Of a stretch of DNA of 64,000 nt, positions 1-10,619 are shown in pieces (within the stretch, counting starts at the first letter, position 1; each line of letters opens with the position of its first letter). Made by a program: the position numbers and the translations under genes. The DNA comes from Sweltsa coloradensis (lineage: Eukaryota; Arthropoda; Insecta; Plecoptera; Chloroperlidae). The notes under the pieces are model-generated. The model saw only the letters and a list, made by a program, of their open reading frames with translations. It was not told the DNA's origin and did no database searches. The DNA is taken from contig JAMZAV010000777.1 in assembly GCA_024449915.1 (NCBI GenBank), positions 682,001 to 746,000 of the forward strand, read 5' to 3'.

Positions 1-179
1 GCATTTTGTCATGGAGGTTCAAATATTTTGCACTATTTCTAGCCTAAAAAAATTATTGTTGAATTTTAAAGATAGGTATTTAATCTTAATAACACCCATG
101 GTTCGATAAAAGTGTTACCATTTTTATAGTCATCATCAATCCATAATAAAATCACCATTTTGATTATCAGTGTCAGTGT

Positions 180-386
180 TTGTGGTTGGGGAAAGGCGAG
201 AGGAGGCCAACAGTTACCTACCTTAAAGGATGTAGATAACTGCTCGAGACAAGGTGCACAAATATTTATTTACAATTAATACAAATGCCGAACGTTTCGG
301 CCTACGCGGCCTTGGTCACCGACCGTTGGAGAAGAACTAACAACTAACAAACAAACAAAAACTAACATTTAAACATTATTTACAGT
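180..386 (-). mobile_element. Penelope-like element terminal (pLTR-like) segment
   Basis: Reading the minus strand, this stretch carries GGCC-GCGTA-GGCC followed by GAAACGTTC. It is about 95% identical by eye to the plus-strand segment at 4185-4395 and matches another piece at 34998-35117. It is the terminal part of the minus-strand Penelope-like copy that continues at 2117-2395 beyond the inserted 389-2114 element. The GAAAC core after a short hairpin resembles the hammerhead ribozyme motif known from Penelope-like terminal repeats. Confidence 0.65.
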
Positions 387-388
387 TA

Positions 389-2114
389 CCGTATCGTTCC
401 GAATATAGTGCGGCTGCGAATATAGTGCGAGTAGTGTTTTTGAGAACAGAAAATGAAGAAAAATGAAAAAATGATGAAAATTTATCATTTAAAAATAAAC
501 TGTTTCAAAAGGCATTATATATCTTGATTTTTACCTGAATCTGGCAAGCATTTTCCTTATTTTATTGATAATTAGACCTGAGTCCCTACTTGGGCTAGGC
601 CTAGGCAATGCCTAGAGGGCCTAGCTACAGGGTTGCCAGATATATGAGCGCTGATGTCGCCGCGGCAACTTTTGAAGTCGCCCAAATGTCGCCCAATCTG
701 GCGCGGCGGCCCAAATGGGGGGGTCTGGGGGGGAACGCCCCAGAATTGCCCCGCAGGGCGTTTTTTTTTTCATGTTTTTTAAAAGGTGTATTTTTGACTC
801 TACGGAAATATTGGAGAATTTAAGGGAGTATATTTATGGGTATATTTACTAGGCACAATAGATTAAATTAAAGATGAAAAACTCTATAATCAAAAGTAAA
901 ATATATTCTGTACCCACGTGCTGAAACGATAATCTTGTAAAATCGGAGCCACTAAAATGATAAACAACACCATCAACAGTTCGACACAACTTCACGTACG
1001 CGCACGTGCGGTCAAAAAACAACTGAGCTTCTGTATGAAAGATCTATCTGCTTGGCCTTCCTGCCTCACACACACCTTCTCGACATTCCACCCCTATTGT
1101 CTTGTAACCTGATGTGACATTTAACCAAACAAAACGCCGCGGGCCGGGCAAAACGGTATTCTGTATGACTTACCTAATATTTAAATTACAAAATACTATT
1201 TATCAATGGAATAATTTCTGATAAACATTACTTGTGTTTAAAGCAAGCTGTAGATTGAGAAATTTTTGGAAAGTTTGGATTTTCGTGAAGTAGCCCATTT
1301 CGGCGACAGGCGACTTCCGAAATATTTTGGTCGCTAAAAACATTGCTTGGTCGCCCAAACGGCGACAAATCGCCCAATGTGGCAACACTGCCTAGCTAGG
1401 CTTGGTTATTCAATGGCCTAGGACTGCCTATAGGCCTAGGCCCGAGCGTCACATCATTGATGATCTATGCAGATACTAGGCCTAAAACAAACTAGGCCTA
1501 GGAATACTACGTGTGTAGGTACTGTGACGGCAAAAAGTAGGCCCAGGCCCTAGTCTGCGTGCTAATTGTGTTCAATTCCGAATCTTAGTATGTTGTCAAC
1601 TGGGTTCAAAATTATGACTTGGATGCGGAACCAGGGAGCTTGAATACACGGCGTCAAAATTAATCACCCTTTATTGGTTTTGTTGCGTCTACATCACTAA
1701 TATTTCCGATAAACGATCGTGAAGAAAGAATGCCAAAGAATATTCCACTTAAGCACTTTTTACGTAATTTAAAATCGTAGTTCGCGTAGCTTGACATTTT
1801 CCATCTTCCATCTTTGCATATTTTGCTTCATTTCAAACTCACCGAGCGTCCCTATTGGATGGAAGCGAGACGACCCCAGCCAATAACAGAGCTAGAAACC
1901 AGTACTACAAATGCACTCGTGGCGCGCTCTATCGGCCACCGCTGGAACTCGTAGCACGCTTGCGCTCCGTCGGCCATTGCTGGAACTCGTGGTGGGGAAT
2001 ATTCAAACTGCTCAAAACGCATTGGAAATGCCTAGGCGGCGAATATAGTGCGAGTGCGAATTTGGAGGAAATTTTTTCGGTTAAAAACATCGCACTATAT
2101 TCGGGACGATACGG
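389..2114. mobile_element. TA-target DNA transposon, non-autonomous, CCGTAT-end family
   Basis: The ends are inverted: CCGTATCGTTCCGAATATAG on the left and its near-complement ending CGATACGG on the right. Each end is flanked by TA. The element interrupts a minus-strand Penelope-like tail whose uninterrupted counterpart lies near 4170-4200, so the TA duplication can be checked inside this window. No transposase was recognised. TA duplication is typical of Tc1/mariner elements, but the superfamily is inferred. A hAT-type element is nested inside at 628-1390. Confidence 0.75.
628..1390. mobile_element. hAT-type non-autonomous element
   Basis: It starts CAGGGTTGCC and ends GGCAACACTG. It is flanked by the perfect 8-bp direct repeat CCTAGCTA at 620-627 and 1391-1398. 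An 8-bp duplication with CAG...CTG ends is the hAT signature. The interior repeats words such as GTCGCC but shows no transposase. Confidence 0.85.
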
Positions 2115-2116
2115 TA

Positions 2117-2395
2117 TTTTACATTACAAGGCGCTGTTGGGGTGAGTAGGTGGCGGTGTGCAGGTGGGAGGTCTACCTCAGATTGAGGTTAGGCTTTTGG
2201 CGCAAGCTGATGATGATTTGGTGCGCCAATTCCCATTGTCTCAGGTGTTCCTCATTGCATGATGCAATGACTTCACTACCCTTGTGGTGTAACAGTTGTT
2301 AAAGTCACTGTTGTGGGTGCCTGCGTTTTGGGCCACCGGTTTCAGGTCTAGTTTTTTGACAGTGTCCTGTCTGTAGTTTTCTTTTAAATTAAGGT
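2117..2395 (-). pseudogene. Penelope-like element, GIY-YIG endonuclease C-terminal fragment
   Basis: The minus-strand translation contains RQDTVKKLDLKPVAQNAGTH followed by DFNNC and TTRVVKSL. The same peptide occurs in the plus-strand copy at 2967-3224. The fragment ends abruptly near 2395 and joins Helentron-like repeat sequence. It keeps no reverse transcriptase, so it is a decayed end of a retroelement and not a functional gene. Confidence 0.7.
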
Positions 2396-2399
2396 TCTG

Positions 2400-2700
2400 T
2401 GAAAAAATCATTACAATTGAATAAAGCATGTAGGTGTTATAAGTCGAAGAAATTTAAAAAAAAAAAAAAATCGTAAAATTGCGATTTTCATAAGAAATAA
2501 TTTTTTGATTGCGCTCAAAAACGTGGCAGTTCTAAGTTCAGAGATTTCGAAGGTCTCCATAAAATTTCATCTTAATCGGAGTATCGGTTTAGCCGGAATC
2601 GTGTTAACAAACAGCCAAAAATTTAAAAATTTAAAAAAAAAAACATTCCGGATTTTTTTCTCCAGTGTAGTGAAATGGAATCTTTGAAAAATAAATGTTG
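2400..2700 (-). mobile_element. Helentron-like family 1 fragment
   Basis: This stretch contains the family 1 signature words: CATGTAGGTGTTATAAGTCG, AGTTCAGAGATTTCGAAGG, TAGCCGGAATCGTGTTAACA, and CCGGATTTTTTTCTCCAGTG near 2650. The terminal hairpin and CTAG end are missing, so it is a truncated copy. Confidence 0.6.
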
Positions 2701-2966
2701 CTAATAAACCAGGGGAATAAAATGAGAGAAGTAGTTGTAACACTATTTATTAAAACTTGAAGATAGATGATGTTTTACACACACGAAATCAATCCCAACA
2801 ACATTCTTTTGTTTACTAATGCCCAGCAACCACTTCCACAACAAAGCGCATTTGCCCGACCAGCCCATAGTGGCCACTCCGGCAGCTGACGCCCTCTCTA
2901 GGCAGCCTTGAACACTATAATAAAAAACTACCCTAAAAAAATACCAGCAGATGGCTACACGGCTGA

Positions 2967-3224
2967 ATGACAGTCGGTGGTCACTTTAAAATATGTAATA
3001 GAGTCCCAACAGGCAACCCCATCAGGCAACACAACATCTGTGCCACTACCAACCTGATATACCAACTACAATGCCAGCTATGCCCAGCCGAGTACATAGG
3101 CCTCACCACTAACTCTCTGAGCACGAGAATGAATGGGCACAGACAGGACACTGTCAAAAAACTAGACCTGAAACCGTTGGCCCAACACGCAGGCACCCAC
3201 AACAGTGACTTTAACAACTGTGAC
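2967..3224 (+). pseudogene. Penelope-like element, GIY-YIG endonuclease fragment
   Basis: The frame reads NLIYQLQCQLCPAEYIGLTT followed by NSLSTRMNGHR. The Y-x-x-x-C-x-x-C-x-x-x-Y-I-G-x-T spacing and the downstream R-x-N/x-G-H are typical of the GIY-YIG endonuclease of Penelope-like retroelements, which use it to nick target DNA. The reading frame is cut by a hAT-type element at 3225. The remainder of the C-terminus and the terminal repeat continue at 4007-4395. No reverse transcriptase is visible upstream, so this is a 5'-truncated dead copy. Confidence 0.8.
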
Positions 3225-3998
3225 CAGTGGCGTTTCCTGCATAGGAGCAGGTGGGGCTTAGCCCCACCAACAATTTCTAGCACGGCACAAAAGAATAAAA
3301 TAGTAAAAAACATTTAAAATTGCTTGAATTATTTATTAAGTTAAAATTGTATTCAATTTCCGCACCAACAATAGAATTAAGAGTCAAAGAGTAGTTGAAA
3401 AATATCGTTACGTAGTAGCACCGACCGCCGCATCCACGTAAAGCGTTCCTAGGAGCTAGCGCTGGCTAGCCCTAGTCGTCCTATGCCTCAGCATGCACGT
3501 GAAGCTCCGCCCACACCGAGCGAATCGCGCCGCGTACGGTACCAAGAGGGGCAAATCGGACCTAGCCCCATCCTGTGTAAAACACTGACGGGCGGACAAA
3601 TTCGGCGCTAATACTTTGCGTAACAGCATGTCAAAAATATCACTAAATGTAGTTATTGGAACGATATTCATCTATTTTACATGTGGACTCAAATGTTGTA
3701 ACTGATTTAAAGTCAAACAATTGGTAGGCCTATATTGATAAAAAGTTATTTTGAACGACTTTGAACGACGGAGTACTTTTACGACTTTTGAATTCACTAT
3801 ATTTGTAAAGTTAAATTTATTCTCCTAATAATAAATTATTCGCATTTTCTTCATTAATGTTTTAGCATTTATCAATAACATTGGTAGGATTCATATCGAA
3901 AGGTTGGTCCTGGCAGTTCTCCGAGAAAAATGTGTGCGCAAAAGACATGAATTAAATAAACTTGCCCCACCTGAATTTGATGCCAGGAAACGCCACTG
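3225..3998. mobile_element. hAT-type non-autonomous element inserted in the Penelope-like ORF
   Basis: It starts CAGTGGCGTTTCCTG and ends CAGGAAACGCCACTG, giving 15-bp inverted ends. The perfect 8-bp duplication ACTGTGAC lies at 3217-3224 and 3999-4006. Removing the element rejoins the Penelope-like sequence: the related minus-strand copy at 2280-2320 is uninterrupted here. No transposase is visible. Confidence 0.9.
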
Positions 3999-4006
3999 AC
4001 TGTGAC

Positions 4007-4395
4007 ACCACAAGGGTAGTGAAGTCGTTGCCCCCATCATGCAATGAGGAACACCTGAGACAATGGGAATTGGCACACCAAATCATCACCAGCTCACGCC
4101 AAAAGCCTAACCTCAATCTGAGGTAGACCTCCCACCTGCACACCGCCACCTACTCACCCCAACAGCGCCTTGTAATGTAATATAACTGTAAATAATGTTT
4201 AAATGTTAGTTTTTGTTTGTTTGTTAGTTGTTAGTTCTTCTCCAACGGTCGATGACCAAGGCCGCGTAGGCCGAAACGTTCGACATTTTTATTAATTGTA
4301 AATAAATATTTGTGCACCCTGTCTCGAGCAGCTACCTACATCCTTTAAGGTAACTGTTGTTCTCCTCTCGCCTTTCCCCAACCACAAACACTAAC
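4007..4395 (+). mobile_element. Penelope-like element 3' end and terminal repeat
   Basis: This continues the copy begun at 2967. It encodes a short tail (RVVKSLPPSCNEEHLRQWEL region) similar to the minus-strand fragment at 28370-28530, then a non-coding terminal segment. A hairpin GGCC-GCGTA-GGCC followed by GAAACGTTC lies at about 4260-4285, preceded by CGATGA, resembling a degenerate hammerhead core. It is inverted with respect to the copy at 180-386. Confidence 0.7.
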
Positions 4396-4485
4396 CTAGC
4401 CGATAGGCTCTATCTAAACCAACATTTTGATTACCATATTGGACCGAATATAGCACGATCTCGAATATAACACGACCCCCAATTT

Positions 4486-4592
4486 TACAACGCTTATATT
4501 AGCTTCATGTGTTTGTCTGTCTAACTTTCTGTCTGTCTAGACGAAATCTTATAATCAATATTTCATTACAACGCTTATATTAGCTTATTGAG

Positions 4593-4635
<43 letters not shown>

Positions 4636-4910
4636 GGACGGATTTTAATCGATATTTCACCCACTTCTCAATGTCCAAACGAGCTGAAATTTTTCACACA
4701 TACGTATTCTTGATGACAATAGATGAATCAATTAACAGATTCACTAATTAATCAATAAATTAATCTTAAATAATAATTAAAGTTTTATATGGGAATCGAT
4801 ATTTCACCCACTTCTCAATGTCCAATCGAGCTGAAATTTTTCACACATACGTACAACGCATATATCAGCTTCATGTGTTTGTTTGTCTGTCTGTCTGTCT
4901 GTCTGTCCTT
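4486..4910. repeat. Tandem units with TGTC microsatellite
   Basis: ACAACGCTTATATTAGCTT-type units recur at about 4486, 4567 and 4853. TTTCACCCACTTCTCAATGT recurs at about 4656 and 4802. Pure TGTC runs follow at about 4595-4635 and 4878-4908. Short open frames over this stretch are translations of the microsatellite and are not genes. Confidence 0.8.
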
Positions 4911-5148
4911 TATTGCTATGCGGCGACAACGCTCACCGCGCTCCACTTACAAGTTCAATCCCGTGCGGTGAGTCATTCACCATGTACGCATAGTTGTGTT
5001 CCCCTCCCGTGGTTCTACCTCACAGTTGATCGGATGGAGTTGGTGCCAGCGCAACTACTGTTATCTATCACGGTAGGAATGGATTGTTATAATATAATAT
5101 AATACAATATAATATAAAAAATATAAAAAATAAATACATTATTGTTAA

Positions 5149-7139
5149 AGGGCCCGTTCACCTCTTTAACAAGTTATTCTTAAAACCAAGTACGAACATA
5201 AAAATTAAGTTCATTGTGTATATTTCCAGACCTACGTCAATAGGGGTCTTTAAATTCATCGGCGCGCTTCGGGTCAGTGACGTCACTGACCCGAAGCTGG
5301 CGAGGTGTTGCAACACAGCACAGCTACTAGCGGCGAGTAACGCGTGAGGCAGGTCCCGGTCTATCTGTCGAGATAGTCTGTTCTACTGAAAACAAAGCCG
5401 AAGGCCTGCGATTATCTGATTTACAATACGTTACAGTTAAACCAACACCTGTTTTTTAAACACATACGTTGTTGTCGTCAATTTATTATTTAATGAAATA
5501 AATATTATATTGGCACGTTCTTATAAAGTTATATGTTGCCAATCATGACAGGTAGGCCTAATAGTGGAGTTGAATAAGTATTGCCCATACAACAACATAA
5601 TACACGCGATAGCGATTCTTACACACACACAAACACACACACACACGATACAGAATTACTTGCACTTTAAAAAAATAAAAGCGATTTGGTTATAGCATTT
5701 AAAAAATTCAATTATTCTGCCACAATAAGTGAAATTACATGAAAAAAAGTAATTCCAAACGCTATGGGCTAACAGCAGTTTCCGTAATCATGTAAATGTC
5801 AGGATTGCCAGAGGTGAGGATCGATCCGCAAACCTTCCGAATAACTCTAGCGCTTTATGCATGTACTACATCTATCCGAAAACCGATTAACAATGTATCA
5901 TTATCCCAAGCGGCATTTTATTTTAGTTTCTCATGGAATACTCCGTATATTTATTATTTAAAACCCCCTTTATGACCACACTTATGTATACAGAATGAAT
6001 AACAAATCTATTTTGCCTGTTAGATCAGTTTCTGTTCGTAATTGTAGACATAAACAATGAGGAGGTATGCTTACTTTATTACGCGAGACATCAATGTTTC
6101 TCTATTGTACTGATGGATGTTTTTTTCCAAAGCTTTTCGTGGCGTAAAATATTGAGAACATCTTCGAAAACTATCATCTGCCCAAAAACTACTATATGCT
6201 TAGTTTTTTATACACTGCGCCGACTCACGTTCAAGCAATTCATAATAAAGTCACTCTCGTCGCAACAATTTGACTCTTTGTCGGTTGACATATTGACACT
6301 TTGTGTACAAACTCTACACGAACACTACTGAATAGAATTCACTTGCCCTGTAACGTAAAATAAACATTCTTATTTTTTTGCACCTATTACACCACTCCTC
6401 AATGTCATCATGAACGATTGATCGAAACGGGTGCACTTGTCCAACTGATGTGAAGAGGTCTGCGTAAGGTTTCTGGGCAGTCTCTTCCATTTTAGTCCCA
6501 TTAGTTTATCGCTTTTTGTTTATATCGTTCGAGTATGCAGGCACACCCCACTCATAATATATCTTATGGTATATAGATTAGAAGAACCATTCCAAACACA
6601 AACAAAGATTTAAAAATCCCAAAATCAACAGCATATTCGACAAAAGGATAACAAATAACGTACTGGCATCGGCAGTAAATATATATTTCGGCTGGGTGTA
6701 CAGGGTTTTGTATGTGTATACAGTAAGTGGGGCTGTGCGCTTATCAAGTCGATTGTCAAAACGACATAACTTCGTAAACACCTTACACTTGACACTTGAG
6801 CCGAAAAAACACATGTCATGCGTTTTATTTCAACCAAATTTTGAAGCGAGTATGCACACTTAAACTACAAGTCATATGCCCCCTCCCCAAGCAACTTTAA
6901 ATGTACAATACGATAATTCAGTTCGCCGCGACACCCGGCTACTCGACACCGAAGCCAAGGCCGTGCGTGCGTTGTTGCCAGTACAGCGAAGTGGCGAAAA
7001 CATAGTCAATTTCATTACATATTTAACAATTAATATATGGTGATTATGATTATTTCGAGAAAAGAATTTGTTGTAAATGGAGTCTACTTAGGTAAATAGA
7101 CGTCTGGGTACACCTTTACATTAAGAGGTGAACGTCCCT
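5149..7139. mobile_element. TTAA-target DNA transposon (Kolobok- or piggyBac-like), non-autonomous
   Basis: The ends are AGGGCCCGTTCACCTCTT and the complement of AGGGACGTTCACCTCTT, each bordered by TTAA (5145-5148 and 7140-7143). TTAA targets are used by piggyBac and Kolobok; AGGG ends fit Kolobok better. The 2-kb interior shows no transposase. It includes a perfect 32-bp palindrome (5266-5297) and a short AC run near 5625-5646. Confidence 0.7.
5266..5297. repeat. Perfect 32-bp palindrome centred on TGACGTCA
   Basis: The half-site GCTTCGGGTCAGTGAC is followed directly by its exact complement. The centre TGACGTCA equals the cAMP-response/ATF consensus. The palindrome lies inside the TTAA-target element, so it may serve the transposon and not a host gene. 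Confidence 0.9.
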
Positions 7140-7188
7140 TTAAGACTTAAAAGTATAAAATAATATTACATGAAATTTTTTTTTTTTA

Positions 7189-7412
7189 ACAACGCTTAGG
7201 CTATATTTAAATGTACTAAAAAGTAAAAAATAAATTTTCGACCAAAAAATTTTTGCCTTACTCGGAAATTAAAAGCGTTGGGCGCTTACGGTATTGACAT
7301 ATGGAAGGAAAGCGCCCAACGCTTTTAATTTCCGAGTAAGTCAAAAATTTGTTGGTCGAAAATTTATTTTTTACTTTTTAGTAGGTACATTTAAATATAG
7401 CCTAAGCGTTGT
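7189..7412. mobile_element. Palindromic MITE / foldback element
   Basis: Two nearly exact inverted arms of about 100 bp run from ACAACGCTTAGGCTATATTT to its complement ending AGCGTTGT. A short centre lies around 7275-7305. It has no coding capacity and could extrude as a single long hairpin. Confidence 0.85.
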
Positions 7413-8052
7413 TTTTTTTTTTTTTTTCAGAATCATTTCAAGAAAAAAGAAAAATCAAAGAAAATTAAAATGTACAAGAAACATTTTTTATTTACAATGC
7501 AATGAATGAATAGACTAAAGTTTCATTCTTACAACAAAACATTTTGAACAATGTTAGGGCCTAGTCCTATGTTTTTTAACATAGGCTACATTTTTAACAT
7601 TTCTTTAACATGTGGGCCAACCACAGTTCACCAGTCTGATTAAGGGATTACAAATCGATCATTGTGACCTAGAATCGATTCGGGATCGATTCCCAAGAAA
7701 AAACTTTTTATTTGTACGCACAGTTATTTTGGTGGTCATTTTCCGCGGAACCCGTGAACCGTGATACGCGGCGATATTCCCGCGGCCTTTTGCCGCAGAG
7801 CCCGTGATGACGTCACCCGCCCGCCTCACGGGATCGGTTGGCGTCGAGTGGGTGGGTGGGGCGATGCGTAGCAGCCGATGCGCGGGAGTTGTATTGTGGG
7901 TGGCCTATGTTCAGACGCTATTTCAAATGCAAGAGGGCGGAAATAACGCGAGTGCTGTTTTAGAGATAGTATTTACAGAAAAAAACATCGTGCTATATTC
8001 GGTCCGATACGGTATCAATAATTTTAGTTTTATCGTTGTGAAGCCCGAGTTT

Positions 8053-9292
8053 CTATAGGTGGAACCAGATTAGCTGGCGGACGTCAAGGTCAAGCGAGAG
8101 CACGCACGCCAACGTTGACAATTTACACACAACTGACATTTGGTAGGGCCTGCCGTATTTGGTCATGTTATCGTGATGTATTACTAGGAAAACGCTTAAG
8201 TCCCGCCGCGTTGTTGGATGAGGGGTAATTGGTGCATTGAGCTGCCATGTGTTATGGCGAATTTCTGTGTTCTGTGGCAAAAACATACTTAGTGAAATTT
8301 TTTTAAATTAAATTAAATTAAATTAAAAAATAAACTAATTTTTAATTTTTATTAATTAATCGTAATTTTAAAAAAAAAATCGTAAATTGCGATTTTCATA
8401 AGAAATAATTTCTCGATTGCGCTCAAATTTTACACTAATATATTAATTCATAAAAAAAGGTTCTGCGAAAAAATGATTTCGATCGGATAAAGCAGTAGGT
8501 GTTATAAGCCAAAGAGTTGTTTAAAAAAAAAAAAACCCTGTAAAAAATTTTGATTTTATGATAAATATTTTTCAATTTCGCTCAAATTTCATAAAAATAT
8601 CTAAATTCATAAAATAAAGGTTCTGTGCAAAAAAAAAACATAAAATGGATAAAGCATGTAGGTGTTATAAGTCGAAGAAATTTTTTAAAATTGAAAAAAA
8701 TCGCCCAAAAATTTCGATTTTTATGAGAAAAAAATTTCCGATTTCGCTCAAAACGTGGCAGTTCTAAGTTCAGAGATTTCGAAGGCCTCCATAAAATTAA
8801 ACGCATCGGATTATCGGTTTAGCCGGAATCGTGTGGACAAACAGACAAAAATACAAAAAAAAGAAAGAAAAAAAAAAAAAAAAAAAAACATTCCGGATTT
8901 TTTTTTCCAGTGTAGTGAAAGGGAATCTTCGCTTCGCTCGCTACGCTCGCTACGCTCATCCAATCACATAAATCAACATTTTATAAGCTGTGAATAAAGT
9001 AGTTCGTCCCACAGTCTGTATTTTAATGAAATAATGATTTTAAGTAATCACGATTACGAAAGTGTTTTTTTGCCTTGTTGGTAATCGTGTGTCCTAAGTT
9101 CCAGCTGTTTATAATGCCAACCTCGCCAGATGTGATGTCAATGTTTAGGAGCATCAAAATGTCATGATTTTATTCGTACACTTCATAAATACTTTATTTT
9201 TAGGATATATTGGCCCATCCTGTGACCATAGTGGGTGGGCGACAGTGCTGCGATCCCTCGGCGACCGCCACCTTAACTGGTTCCACCTATAG
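8053..9292. mobile_element. TIR transposon (CTATAGGTGGAACCAG ends) abutting an FBXO11 splice acceptor
   Basis: The left end CTATAGGTGGAACCAG (8053-8068) is repeated exactly in inverse at 9277-9292. Similarity continues inward (TTAG/TTAAG then GTGGCGG). A diverged second copy lies at about 42804-44306. This copy is interrupted by a Helentron-like element at 8184-8963. Its right end is only 32 bp before FBXO11 exon A. No transposase and no clear target duplication were seen, so the superfamily is open. Confidence 0.75.
8184..8963 (-). mobile_element. Helentron/Helitron2-like family 1, non-autonomous
   Basis: Read on the minus strand it begins TTGGATGAGCGTAGCG, near the 3' end it carries the complement CATCCAACAACGCGG, and it closes with hairpin AACGC...GCGTT then TTTTCCTAG. 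Flanks are A at the 5' side and T at the 3' side. The middle holds several copies of a unit of roughly 140 bp with CATGTAGGTGTTATAAG. No Rep-helicase is encoded. Confidence 0.8.
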
Positions 9293-9324
9293 CATACCCT
9301 ACTGACCTTGTGTGTTTTTTATAG

Positions 9325-9569
9325 TTGGCGCTGCTGTTTGTGTGAGTGGAGTTGGTGCAAACCCGGTGATAAAGCACTGTGATATAAGTGACTGCGAGAA
9401 CGTTGGTCTTTATGTTACTGACTATGCTCAAGGGACGTATGAAGACAATGAGATTAGCCGCAATGCTCTTGCTGGAATATGGGTGAAGAACTTTGCTAAC
9501 CCTATCATGCGCAGGAATCATATCCACCATGGTAGAGATGTTGGGATTTTTACCTTTGATAATGGCCTG
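9325..9569 (+). CDS. FBXO11: FBXO11 exon A (first visible exon, partial gene)
   Basis: FBXO11 is the substrate receptor of an SCF (SKP1-CUL1-F-box) ubiquitin ligase. This exon encodes 81 complete codons beginning [20 protein letters not shown] and ending TFDNGL, very close to vertebrate FBXO11 in the beta-helix region. It shows PbH1/CASH-type repeats: N-P-V-I-x-H/R, N-x-I-x-x-N, and G-I-W/F-x stacked turns. The acceptor TTTTTTATAG ends at 9324 with a TACTGAC branch-point-like word at about 9300-9306. The donor is CTG|GTAAGT. Upstream exons encoding the F-box were not found and are probably outside the window. A transposon end lies 32 bp upstream and a LINE fragment 60 bp downstream, yet the exon is intact. 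Confidence 0.97.
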
Positions 9570-9627
9570 GTAAGTCCAATTTTTATACTTATTCTGACAC
9601 ATAAAAAATTAGTTTTACTTAGTTTAA

Positions 9628-10040
9628 CCTCCAAAAGAGAGCCGTCCACATCATGGCTAGCATTTCCAGGAGGCATACTTGTAGAGAGCTTTAAGGAGCT
9701 AGGAATACCTACTCTCGCTTGCTCTCTTATTCAAAATTTCAAACTGCCACGACATTCGTCCGTTCCTACCCCAACCTTTTCCCACTGAACACCTAGCTGT
9801 CCACTCCCGATTTTACAAGAGCAAATCTCCAAATTTACATCCCAACCCTTAATACCATAACCCTTTTCTCGAAAGGTCCTATAACTCTCTACAACAAGCT
9901 ACCCAACAACATACGAAGCTTTCCCTCCATTTCAGCTTACAAATCTAACATGAAATCATTTCTTATATATCTAAAAGTTTCACTACTCACTCCATGAATA
10001 TCACTCCGCCTAAATGTAATATAATGTAAATTACCTAATT
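9628..10040 (+). pseudogene. Decayed LINE reverse-transcriptase C-terminus
   Basis: The forward frames read [20 protein letters not shown] followed by KELGIPTL, and later a broken stretch resembling Y-N-K-L-P-N-N-I-R-S-x-P-S-I-S-A-Y-K-S-x-M-K-S-F-L. These match the usual C-terminal tail of CR1/L2/jockey-clade LINE ORF2 proteins downstream of the reverse transcriptase. Stops and frame changes show it is dead. It lies just inside the intron after FBXO11 exon A. Only this tail is present. Confidence 0.75.
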
Positions 10041-10227
10041 ATCAATCTATTTGTGTTCGAACGTGGAAGTTAATTCCCCTATGTTATGGAACAATACATT
10101 TTTTATTAAGCGAGCGAAGCGAGCGTTTCCATTTGACTCGGCCGGTAAAATAGTCACTGGTTTTGTTTTTTTTTTGTTTTTGTGTTTTGTTTTTTTTTAA
10201 AATAAAATAAATAAATTGTATTTAGAG

Positions 10228-10325
10228 TCTATCCACTCAGTTATATAACTGATTTTCAGTGGAGGACTTTAAATCAAAGTGACCAAGCCAACCCTGTAGG
10301 CCCCGACCCAATCGACGAGTGAGCG
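10228..10325. repeat. Dispersed block shared with 54050-54150
   Basis: The palindromic word CAGTTATATAACTG and the neighbouring TGACCAAGCCAACC and CCTGTAGGCCCCGA words reappear in reverse orientation at about 54050-54140 inside a different element. This is an interspersed repeat of unknown type. Confidence 0.6.
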
Positions 10326-10552
10326 ATAACCAACCAAAGATCGATATTTTTAATAGGAAATATAGCAATCAGTGGTATGGACAGTGCAAACACCCGCGAA
10401 TCAACGCCAGAATCAACAAGGCCGATTCAGAACAACTCTGAATTTACTATGTGCTTCGTTGCTAGGACGGCTCCAAAGTCACCGTTTACAAACTCCTAAA
10501 ACACGAACTGATGGACTTTTTCCAAATCAGAAGTTAAAAAACTACTGACTTT

Positions 10553-10619
10553 AGCGGGAATCGAACCCTGGACCTTCTGCATTGGAAGCAGATACGCTAA
10601 CCACAAGACCAACGAGCCA
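10553..10619 (-). other. tRNA-like sequence (degenerate)
   Basis: On the minus strand a box A-like GTCTTGTGGTTAGCG, a perfect 5-bp anticodon-type stem TCTGC/GCAGA around TTCCAAT, and a box B-like GGGTTCGATTCCC are correctly spaced. The acceptor stem does not pair and the T stem is imperfect. It is probably a tRNA-derived repeat and not a functional tRNA. Confidence 0.5.

Larger units (their letters stand above)
4434..8012. mobile_element. TA-target DNA transposon copy with nested elements
   Basis: The left end is CCATATTGGACCGAATATAG and the right end is the complement of CCGTATCGGACCGAATATAG. Each is flanked by TA (4432-4433 and 8013-8014). It belongs to the same family as 389-2114 and 32916-33424. 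It has been enlarged by a TTAA-target element (5149-7139) and a palindromic element (7189-7412). The sub-terminal DNA at 7720-7830 is GC-rich and resembles 26690-26780 and 33230-33310. Confidence 0.65.

Noticed and set aside
608..823. 71-residue open frame near the left end
   Set aside because: It runs across the end of a hAT-type element and its GTCGCC repeats; there is no domain, start context or splice support.
4789..5102. Open frames rich in CLSVCLSV
   Set aside because: They translate the TGTC microsatellite and its flank.
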